From an uncultured Saprospiraceae bacterium (lineage in GTDB: Bacteria; Bacteroidota; Bacteroidia; Chitinophagales; Saprospiraceae): a stretch of 6,204 nucleotides of DNA. Shown here piece after piece: positions 1 through 5,197 of this stretch. Each line of letters begins with the position of its first letter. Position 1 is the first letter of the stretch. The notes below the pieces were generated by a model that was not told the DNA's origin, made no database searches, and saw only the letters and a list, made by a program, of their open reading frames with translations. The stretch is taken from contig CALDEN010000098.1 of the NCBI GenBank assembly GCA_937942405.1, forward strand, positions 1 through 6,204. The letters run 5' to 3'. Position numbers and translations under genes: made by a program.

Positions 1-1086
1 TTTATGATAGACCTCGTACTTATCTTGTATCCCTCTGAGTATAGAGATAGTGTCTTCTACACTCGGTTCATCTACATTTACCGTCTGGAATCTTCTGACG
101 AGTGCTTTGTCTTTTTCAAAGTGCTTCTGATACTCATCGAGCGTAGTGGCACCGATGGTCCTGAGTTCTCCTCTAGCTAGAGCAGGTTTGAGGATATTTG
201 CCGCATCCATAGCACCGTTTCCACCTCCTGCACCGACGAGTGTATGTATCTCATCTATAAATAGGATAATGTCTCCATCTGAGGATTGCACTTCTTTTAC
301 CACCGCTTTGAGTCTTTCCTCAAATTCTCCTTTAAATTTCGCTCCAGCTATAAGAGCCGATATATCTAGGCTGAATATTTTTTTAGACGCTAGGTTTTCT
401 GGTACATCTTGTTTTACGATCCTCCATGCGATTCCTTCTACGATGGCGGTCTTACCGACACCGGCCTCACCTATGAGGAGTGGGTTATTCTTTTTACGAC
501 GACTGAGGATGTGGAGGATTCTTCTAATCTCCTCGTCTCTACCGATGATGGGGTCGAGTTTGCCAGATTCTGCTCTTTCGCATAGATCGATGGCATATTT
601 TTTCAGAGCATTGAACTCTTGGTCGCTTTGTTCGGTCACTTTTCTTCCTTTTCTCAGTTCTGTAATGGCTGCTTTGAGGCCCTTTTCTGTAGCACCTAGA
701 TCCTTTAAGATTTTGGCACCAGTATCTTTTCCAGTAATGATTCCCAAGAGGATCATCTCCAAAGAGATAAATTCATCACCGAAATCCTTGAGCATTTTCT
801 TTGCTCTACTTAGAGCTTGATTAGAATCATTGGTCAGATATTGCTTGCCTACTCCGTCTCCGGTAACCTTTGGTAATTTTTCGAAGGCTTTATTGAGTTC
901 TCTTTTGAGTATCGATAGATTAATTCCTACTTTATTGAAAAGGAACGTACTGAGTTGCTCATCGGTTTCTGTAATTCCTTTGATAAGATGTGTAGTATCC
1001 ACCTGCTGCTGGTCGAGGCTACCTGCGAGCTGTTGAGATTTAAGGATTGCCTCTTGAGCCTTTATAGTAAAGTTATCGTATGTCAT
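1..1086 (-). CDS. clpB: ATP-dependent chaperone ClpB, N-terminal 362 residues (3' end outside window)
   Basis: ClpB is a hexameric AAA+ disaggregase that works with DnaK to pull polypeptides out of aggregates in the cytoplasm. The frame opens with ATG at 1086 ([13 protein letters not shown]) and stays open to base 1. Residues 1 to about 145 form the Clp N domain of two repeats. The first AAA+ module follows: sensor-like entry [14 protein letters not shown] (about 174-187), Walker A GEAGVGKT at 206-213 (K212), pore loop [13 protein letters not shown] (F251), Walker [10 protein letters not shown] (D278, E279), GATTLDEY near 312-319 and arginine fingers R331/R332. Residue numbers fall in register with E. 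coli ClpB as I remember it, so no indel is evident up to this point. The middle domain begins near the edge, and AAA2 would lie to the left. Oddities are Ala for the usual Pro in Walker A, Phe for the usual pore Tyr, and Val for the usual Glu before the arginine fingers. No CIRCE element is visible upstream. ClpC or ClpA is less likely because the N-terminal and Walker regions read as ClpB. Confidence 0.96.
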   Translation of the reverse strand, partial: MTYDNFTIKAQEAILKSQQLAGSLDQQQVDTTHLIKGITETDEQLSTFLFNKVGINLSILKRELNKAFEKLPKVTGDGVGKQYLTNDSNQALSRAKKMLKDFGDEFISLEMILLGIITGKDTGAKILKDLGATEKGLKAAITELRKGRKVTEQSDQEFNALKKYAIDLCERAESGKLDPIIGRDEEIRRILHILSRRKKNNPLLIGEAGVGKTAIVEGIAWRIVKQDVPENLASKKIFSLDISALIAGAKFKGEFEERLKAVVKEVQSSDGDIILFIDEIHTLVGAGGGNGAMDAANILKPALARGELRTIGATTLDEYQKHFEKDKALVRRFQTVNVDEPSVEDTISILRGIQDKYEVYHK

Positions 1087-1172
1087 TTATATCTATTTTA
1101 CACTATATACATTAACAAAATACCTACCAAGGTGCAATAAGTTCCTTTTTTCTGCTTAAATGTCATTTTTGA

Positions 1173-1191
1173 TTTTGGCTTTAAGCCAAAA
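1173..1191. repeat. Perfect palindrome upstream of clpB
   Basis: TTTTGGCTTTAAGCCAAAA is an inverted repeat of 9 bp arms around one base. As a hairpin it gives a 7-bp stem with a 5-base loop. It lies 87 bp before the clpB start. The flanks do not give a 3' T-tract on either strand, so it does not read as an intrinsic terminator. A protein-binding operator or a repeat-boundary remnant are both possible. It is not the CIRCE/HrcA site. Confidence 0.6.
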
Positions 1192-1279
1192 AGGCAACTA
1201 TTAGTGACGATATGGAAGAATTTAAATATGAAAATACCTGTGTTTCTTGATTCTTTCAAAGACTTGTTTCTATTCACTT

Positions 1280-1409
1280 TGTCATGTTGAGCTTGCCGAA
1301 ACATCTTTGTGTCTGGGACGGATTGTTTTGTACAAAGGCATTTACTCTTTGAATGGACAAAGATTTCTCCGCTCGTGCCTCGGTCGAAAAGACAGGGTGG
1401 TCGAGATGT
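1280..1409. repeat. Dispersed intergenic repeat-like segment
   Basis: The stretch carries GTTGAGCTTGCCGAAACATC (from 1286) and, further on, a module reading GATTTCTCCGCTCGTGCC then TCGGTCGAAAAGACAGG (about 1362-1396). I recall both types of string as common non-coding repeats in flavobacterial and related genomes. There they are often mis-called as small proteins containing VELVETS or RQAQHDK, and the frames here contain HVELAETS and RQAQHDK. Only one copy of each module is in the window, so repetition itself is not seen here and the call rests on recollection. No transposase or target-site duplication is visible. Confidence 0.55.
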
Positions 1410-1415
1410 TAGCTG

Positions 1416-1439
1416 TACCCTCTTTTTCAAGAGAGGGTA
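1416..1439. repeat. Hairpin, 8-bp perfect arms
   Basis: TACCCTCT at 1416-1423 pairs with AGAGGGTA at 1432-1439. A G-U pair and an A-T pair can extend the stem inward, leaving a 4-base loop. It directly abuts the next hairpin. No T-run follows on either strand, so it may stabilise a transcript end or be part of the dispersed repeat rather than act alone as a terminator. Confidence 0.6.
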
Positions 1440-1459
1440 AAATTGGTATTGCCAATTTT
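1439..1459 (-). terminator. Possible terminator of the DUF3109 gene (bidirectional type)
   Basis: AAAATTGG at 1439-1446 and CCAATTTT at 1452-1459 form a perfect 8-bp stem with a 5-base loop, 17 bp past the TAG stop at 1477-1479. Read on the minus strand the 3' arm ends in TTTT, as in A-tract/T-tract terminators. The stem is AT-rich with only two G-C pairs, so termination would be weak alone. The second hairpin just beyond may help. Confidence 0.4.
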
Positions 1460-1476
1460 GGGAGAGTGCACAATGA

Positions 1477-2061
1477 CTAACTCTCTTTTTTAAACTCATA
1501 AGCCCCATCCAGCTGCTCATAGAAGTCTTCTCCAAATCTGCGAACGATTGCTTCTTTTAAAAATTGATACACAGGCACGTCTTCTTTTATACCTAGCTCA
1601 CATGCTGCAGAACAGATATCCCACTCATCATAGTTTACCGCAGTCAATTTTACTGCAGGGTTTTCTACAATACGTATCGGATATAGGTGGCAGGAAATGG
1701 GTTTTTTAAAATCGATGTCCCCTTTGTTATGGGCTTTTTCGATCATGCATTCTAGCATTCCGATTTCGTTTTCTTTGAGGAATACGCATGAGCCATCCTC
1801 TAGTAGATTAGTCCCTTCAAAAGAGTCGGGTTTTTTAAAGGTTTTGGTCAGTCCACTTTCCTCTATTTTGGCGACAGCCTCATCGGTCAATGTATCTTTT
1901 ATGATCGGATAGATTTTTTCTAATATCTCGCTTTCTTTGGCGGTGACAGGAGCTCCATAGTCTCCCGATTTACAGCATGCACCCTTGCATTTATCTAGAT
2001 TGCAGATAAATTTCTTCTCGATTACCTCATCACTAATTAGGATGTCATCTATTACGATCAT
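1477..2061 (-). CDS. DUF3109-family Cys-rich protein
   Basis: This 194-residue protein has the look of DUF3109, an uncharacterised family frequent in Bacteroidota and reminiscent of the YkgJ-type Cys-cluster proteins. No signal peptide or membrane segment is visible, so it is probably cytoplasmic. Nine cysteines fall in conserved-looking settings: C20, then CKGACCKSGDYGAP (C25, C29, C30), GSC92, MLEC105, SCHLYPIRI (C124 and H125), and DICSAACELG (C150, C154). The spacing suggests a metal site or Fe-S cluster, which is inference. ATG at 2061 is chosen because the conserved opening MIVIDDILIS starts there; the leader is A-rich with no Shine-Dalgarno. It lies 94 bp past the response regulator and may have its own promoter or be read through. 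The frame ends with TAG at 1477-1479. The biochemical function is not known. Confidence 0.85.
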   Translation of the reverse strand: MIVIDDILISDEVIEKKFICNLDKCKGACCKSGDYGAPVTAKESEILEKIYPIIKDTLTDEAVAKIEESGLTKTFKKPDSFEGTNLLEDGSCVFLKENEIGMLECMIEKAHNKGDIDFKKPISCHLYPIRIVENPAVKLTAVNYDEWDICSAACELGIKEDVPVYQFLKEAIVRRFGEDFYEQLDGAYEFKKES

Positions 2062-2113
2062 TTTTTTATTTACTTAGGTCAAAGTAGACTGTACAAGTTG
2101 AGCATTTTTTTAG

Positions 2114-2128
2114 AGATCTGTGGGATCT
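2114..2128. repeat. Short inverted repeat between regulator and DUF3109 gene
   Basis: AGATC and GATCT arms of 5 bp surround a 5-base spacer. A competing pairing uses GGATCT just after the regulator's stop (minus strand) with AGATCC. On the minus strand the hairpin is followed by CTAAAAAAA, not a T-run, so it is not a standard terminator. I see no clear promoter in this 94-bp gap. Confidence 0.3.
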
Positions 2129-2155
2129 TGGCAGTCTTAATTTTAGGTAGATCCA

Positions 2156-2902
2156 TTATCCCAGCCATTCTTTAAAGTCTTTGACTCGATCTCGAGCAAC
2201 GATGATCTCATGCTTATCAGCAGCATCTATTTTGACTTTAAGTCTGGAATTAGAATAAGCGATCACGTCTGTAATCGCCGATATGGCAATGACATATCCT
2301 CGACTCACTCGGAAAAATTGCTTAGGGTCCAGTTTTTGATAAATCTCTTCGATCGAATAGTCTATCGGATAGGCCCTCGCATCAGCATTGAGCAGATAGT
2401 TTACTTTTTCTGAGCTGTAGAACATTTTGACATCTGCAATATTGATGCTTCTTATCTTATCTCCAATACGGACACTCAGCCTTTCTTTAAATGCTACTGG
2501 AGTTTTTTGAGCATGGAGCAATGCCGATAGTGCAGAGAGGTCTACTTGTTGATTACTCTTTTTAAACTTTGAGATGGCTTTGTCTAGTTCGTCATCATCG
2601 ATGGGCTTTAAGAGGTAATCTATACTGTTTTGTTTAAATGCTTTGATCGCATATTGGTCGTAGGCAGTCGTAAATATGATAGGGACTTCTATCGTGTCCT
2701 CTGACAATAAATCGAAAACCACTCCGTCACTCAGGTGGATATCCATAAAATAGAGATCAGGTTTCTGGGGGCCATCGATGAAGTCTCTGAGCTCAGATAT
2801 AGATCCGATCGTTTGGAGAACTTCTATGTTTCTGGACTCTAACATCCTTTGCATTTTTCTGGCAGCTACACCTTCGTCTTCGACTATTACTGCATTGATC
2901 AT
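2156..2902 (-). CDS. LytTR-family response regulator
   Basis: This 248-residue two-component regulator binds DNA through a LytTR domain. The receiver domain spans residues 1 to about 118: acidic pocket E8/D9, phospho-acceptor D54 in YFMDIHLSDG, T78/T79 in FTTAYDQYA, and K99 in DYLLKPID. A linker follows at about 119-138. The LytTR domain runs from about 140 to 248, with RLSVRIGDKIRSI, then DVKMFYSSEKVNYL, the characteristic FFRVSRGYVI (196-205), and RDRVKDFKEWLG at the end. Its ATG overlaps the kinase stop by 4 bp (ATGA, 2899-2902), so translation is coupled and the kinase upstream is the expected partner. Targets are not shown by the sequence; self-regulation of the cluster is a reasonable guess. 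LytTR sites are typically pairs of about 9 bp. Confidence 0.94.
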   Translation of the reverse strand: MINAVIVEDEGVAARKMQRMLESRNIEVLQTIGSISELRDFIDGPQKPDLYFMDIHLSDGVVFDLLSEDTIEVPIIFTTAYDQYAIKAFKQNSIDYLLKPIDDDELDKAISKFKKSNQQVDLSALSALLHAQKTPVAFKERLSVRIGDKIRSINIADVKMFYSSEKVNYLLNADARAYPIDYSIEEIYQKLDPKQFFRVSRGYVIAISAITDVIAYSNSRLKVKIDAADKHEIIVARDRVKDFKEWLG

Positions 2903-3924
2903 GATGAGATAAGTGGTAAGTGAACAATAAAAGACTTTTGTGAATCTTCAATTTTAAAACCTTCAATTTTCTGAAGCTCGTATCGTTGCTCTATATTTTT
3001 CAAACCCATCCCGTTTCCAGCTGTAAGTTTATTCCGCTGCTGTTTATTATTTCCTACAACCAAATTTCCATTTACAGACTCTATAGAAATATGTAATGGA
3101 TCTTTAGTATCAAATCCGTTATGTGTAATTGCGTTTTCTAACAATAATTGTAAGCTCAGTGCTGGCAGTTTTTCTAGCATGAGAGATTCATCAACATTTA
3201 GATCAAGAAAAATACTGTTCTCAAAACGCATTTTTTGTAATTCGAGATATTGCTTTGCAAATTTTAACTCTTCTGATAGCGTAACTAATTCCTCATTTCT
3301 ATTTTCCAATACATATCTATAAATTTTAGATAGACCCGATAAAAATTTCTGTGCTTGTGGAGGGTCTTCATCGATTAATCCAGACAATACATTGAAACTA
3401 TTGAATAAAAAATGCGGATCTACTTGAGCTTTAAGGGCATTTAATTCCGCACTTACTTTTTCCTTTCTTAATTTTTCATTGATTAATTTGCCTTCTTGTA
3501 CTTGCTTAAAAAAACCGACGCTATAAAAAATGAGCGTTATAATTACTATAATTATATATGCCGAAAAGACGGTGTTTTTTCCATTATTGGTGAAAACATA
3601 ATCAACATCTCCTCCATATGCATATACGGCAACTAAGGTAACGACTACATAAACCACTATAAGATTTACGACCAGTGTAATAAGAGATCCTCCGATCGCT
3701 CTTTTTTGAGGATTTGGATTCCATGGCATCCATTTATCAAGTGCTTCAACTAAAAAGCCATTGGCAAAATAAAACGCATACGTAAATAAAGTATTGGTGA
3801 TGAGTAATTCCTTAAGCTTAAAAAAGTTAAGTTCAAATCCGAAAAAGAAATGTATACCTATCGAAACTATGTTAATAGCGATTAGAACAATAGTAGCTTT
3901 TTTAAATTCTTGTAGGTAGTTCAT
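2899..3924 (-). CDS. LytS/YehU-type sensor histidine kinase
   Basis: This 341-residue inner-membrane kinase should phosphorylate the LytTR regulator encoded just after it. Four hydrophobic helices are visible at about 10-30, 43-61, 80-103 and 119-139, with only short loops and no large periplasmic sensor domain. A coiled linker (about 140-165) leads to the His_kinase motif (PF06580-like) AQVDPHFLFNSFNVL with H171. The ATPase part shows LPALSLQLLLENAITHNG (N264) and the glycine box GNGMGLKNIEQRYEL (about 303-317). In this family the N-box usually reads LQPLVENA, so Leu replaces Pro here. Length is normal for the family. It starts 19 bp past the TPR-like gene's stop. Sampled lines of the gene average about 30% G+C, against about 40% in the regulator. 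Confidence 0.93.
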   Translation of the reverse strand: MNYLQEFKKATIVLIAINIVSIGIHFFFGFELNFFKLKELLITNTLFTYAFYFANGFLVEALDKWMPWNPNPQKRAIGGSLITLVVNLIVVYVVVTLVAVYAYGGDVDYVFTNNGKNTVFSAYIIIVIITLIFYSVGFFKQVQEGKLINEKLRKEKVSAELNALKAQVDPHFLFNSFNVLSGLIDEDPPQAQKFLSGLSKIYRYVLENRNEELVTLSEELKFAKQYLELQKMRFENSIFLDLNVDESLMLEKLPALSLQLLLENAITHNGFDTKDPLHISIESVNGNLVVGNNKQQRNKLTAGNGMGLKNIEQRYELQKIEGFKIEDSQKSFIVHLPLISS

Positions 3925-3943
3925 GGTTTATGATAATACTAAA

Positions 3944-4567
3944 TTAACACCCACATTCTTTGATGGATGACTTTACTCTATCGATGCCGTAAGTCGGTGC
4001 AAAAGGCATGTCCTGTGTATCGTTCTCAAACATAGGGATCACTTTTTGCAATCTATCACAGAATGTGGCTAAATCTGTATTGAAAAACTTTGCACTTCCG
4101 ATTTCATAGCCGATAAGATTTGTATGGGCTCTCGGATTAGTATTATCTAGCTCCACGGCTTTCTGGTGTAAGGCCATAATCTTACCAGAGTACTTCATGC
4201 CATAGGTACCTGGATCCATAGCTACATATCCAGTATATAATAGTCCCTCTAATGTGACGATCTCTGAATTATTAGGCGATATCTTATGGGCTGTAGAGAT
4301 ATGCTTTAATGCCTTTTCGAGCATCTCATTAACGACTACCTTGTCCTTTGACTGGAAAGATGATGTGATGAGTACATTGGCAGCATAGTAGCTAGGTATC
4401 CAGTTTTCTTTTTCGGCTTGAGCTATTCTCTCAAACATGGCTGTGGCCTCAGTATTTTTGTTCTGGCTCCATAGCTCAAATGCTTTTTGCATTCCTTTGG
4501 TGTACTGATCTTGAGCATTGATTGAAAATGTAAATGTTAGGATAACTATCGTGATTATATATTTCAT
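3944..4567 (-). CDS. Exported TPR-like protein
   Basis: The protein has 207 residues. The start is taken at ATG 4567 because MKYIITIVILTFTFSINA is a clear Sec signal peptide, with cleavage likely after A18 before QDQY. A longer in-frame ORF from 4714 is rejected because it overlaps the end of the previous gene. The mature part is mostly helical with TPR-like helix pairs: about 23-52 (KGMQKAFELW, TEATAMFERIAQ), about 77-98 (EMLEKALKHISTAHKISP) and about 130-150 (ALHQKAVELDNTNPRAHTN). There is no lipobox, so it should be free in the periplasm. It ends in ECGC, with cysteines at 170, 205 and 207. It sits 22 bp after the DUF2141 gene and 19 bp before the kinase gene, which fits one transcript. 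The role is unknown; a protein-protein contact surface acting in or near the kinase pathway is inference. Confidence 0.85.
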   Translation of the reverse strand: MKYIITIVILTFTFSINAQDQYTKGMQKAFELWSQNKNTEATAMFERIAQAEKENWIPSYYAANVLITSSFQSKDKVVVNEMLEKALKHISTAHKISPNNSEIVTLEGLLYTGYVAMDPGTYGMKYSGKIMALHQKAVELDNTNPRAHTNLIGYEIGSAKFFNTDLATFCDRLQKVIPMFENDTQDMPFAPTYGIDRVKSSIKECGC

Positions 4568-4589
4568 GATTTTATGTTTTAAAGAGTTA

Positions 4590-5045
4590 TTAAAATTTGA
4601 TGACTTCTGTAGCTGTGTTGTTAGATAGGATGAATTTAGCATCTTCCCATTTAGGTGGACCGAACATTCCAATAGCTCCTCTAGAACTTGCGTATGGCTC
4701 TGCAGGAATTCCAAACATTCTAGTTTTCATCTTGCCATCTTTGTCCTCATCATGTACTGCAGAAGCGGCATACGTACCATAAGGAACATCTTTAAATACG
4801 ACGATTGCTGTTCCATTTTTAATGGATATCCGTTCACTTTTATACGAAGTGTTTAGCCATGAATTTTCTGTATCATAAAGCCCGATCATAATTTGTCCTT
4901 GATCAGATTTTAAATTTGTGAGTTCGATAGTCAGCGTGCAGGTTTCAGCAGTGGTCGATTCATTACTTACGAGGATCGCATCTTGTGCTATTGTAAAAAC
5001 GGAACTTAATAATACTAAGGAGAATACGTGGATTAATTGTTTCAT
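4590..5045 (-). CDS. Exported DUF2141 family protein
   Basis: The protein has 151 residues. Residues 1-20 (MKQLIHVFSLVLLSSVFTIA) form a signal peptide cleaved before QDA. The rest matches DUF2141, a small beta-sandwich-like family of unknown function found in bacterial envelope proteins. Recognisable parts are QIMIGLYDTENSW (51-63), VVFKDVPYGTYAASAVHDED (82-101), DGKMKTRMFGIPAEPYASS (103-121) and MFGPPKWEDAKF (127-138). The HDEDKDGK stretch resembles the acidic HD.N.DG motif of the family and might bind a cation, which is inference. The leader is A-rich (ACATAAAAAAAGAAATC before ATG) with no Shine-Dalgarno, typical of the phylum. It is the first gene of the tight cluster, so the promoter for DUF2141 through the regulator probably lies in 5046-5184. 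Confidence 0.92.
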   Translation of the reverse strand: MKQLIHVFSLVLLSSVFTIAQDAILVSNESTTAETCTLTIELTNLKSDQGQIMIGLYDTENSWLNTSYKSERISIKNGTAIVVFKDVPYGTYAASAVHDEDKDGKMKTRMFGIPAEPYASSRGAIGMFGPPKWEDAKFILSNNTATEVIKF

Positions 5046-5184
5046 GATTTCTTTTTTTATGTTGATTAAATGGTTTGTAATTATATCTCAAATATGCGGG
5101 CATGTCAGGGTTATAAAAAGTATCTCTGGACGAACCGTAGTATAAGTGAGATGAGTTGTTATTATCGTTTTTAACAGAGACAGA
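5046..5184 (-). promoter_or_regulatory. Intergenic region with candidate promoter for the DUF2141-to-regulator cluster
   Basis: On the minus strand, CATATTTG (5096-5089) matches five of six fixed positions of the Bacteroidota -7 element TAnnTTTG and would start a transcript about 37 nt before the DUF2141 ATG. No -33 TTG stands at the usual spacing, as might be the case for an activator-dependent promoter. Upstream, ACGGTTCGT (minus strand, 5138-5130) matches eight of nine positions of the published LytTR half-site (W-M-M-GTT-N-R-K). I find no clear second half-site 10-13 bp away. Both matches are short and could be chance. Confidence 0.3.
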
Positions 5185-5197
5185 TTATAAGCTGTCT
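5178..5197 (-). other. Hairpin over the receptor stop codon
   Basis: AGACAG (5178-5183) and CTGTCT (5192-5197) form a perfect 6-bp stem with an 8-base loop that contains the TAA stop of the receptor gene at 5185-5187. On the minus strand there is no T-run right after it, so complete termination is doubtful. It could protect the receptor mRNA end or reduce read-through. Confidence 0.35.

Larger units (their letters stand above)
1087..1476. other. 390-bp non-coding region between the DUF3109 gene and clpB
   Basis: No convincing gene is present here. From right to left it holds two adjacent hairpins (1416-1459), a dispersed-repeat-like stretch (about 1280-1409), an AT-rich spacer, a perfect palindrome (1173-1191), and the AT-rich clpB leader (1087-1140). 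The leader reads TATTTTG on the minus strand about 30 bases before the clpB ATG. This is one T short of the Bacteroidota -7 consensus TAnnTTTG, and I see no good -33 TTG at the right spacing, so a clpB promoter is likely somewhere here but not pinned. Short open frames in this region read into repeat sequence and resemble no protein family. Confidence 0.75.

Noticed and set aside
146..820. Open plus-strand frame of 224 codons
   Set aside because: It lies wholly antisense to clpB, whose frame is continuous and carries Walker motifs. The translated text is low-complexity Ser/Leu-rich and matches no family.
1173..1191. Palindrome as a terminator for the gene to its right
   Set aside because: It is nearly 290 bp past that gene's stop and lacks a T-run on the 3' side on either strand.
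1247..1480. Plus-strand frame of 77 codons (HVELAETS)
   Set aside because: It is the other-strand reading of the same repeat and has no domain.
1098..1535. Minus-strand frame of 145 codons
   Set aside because: It overlaps the end of the DUF3109 gene in another frame and then reads through the dispersed repeat, giving RQAQHDK-type text, a known artefact of such repeats.
4568..4714. N-terminal extension of the TPR-like protein from ATG 4714
   Set aside because: It would overlap the DUF2141 gene by about 125 bp, and the internal ATG at 4567 begins a clear signal peptide.
4597..5145. Plus-strand frames opposite the DUF2141 gene
   Set aside because: Antisense shadows of a gene with a clear signal peptide and family motifs.
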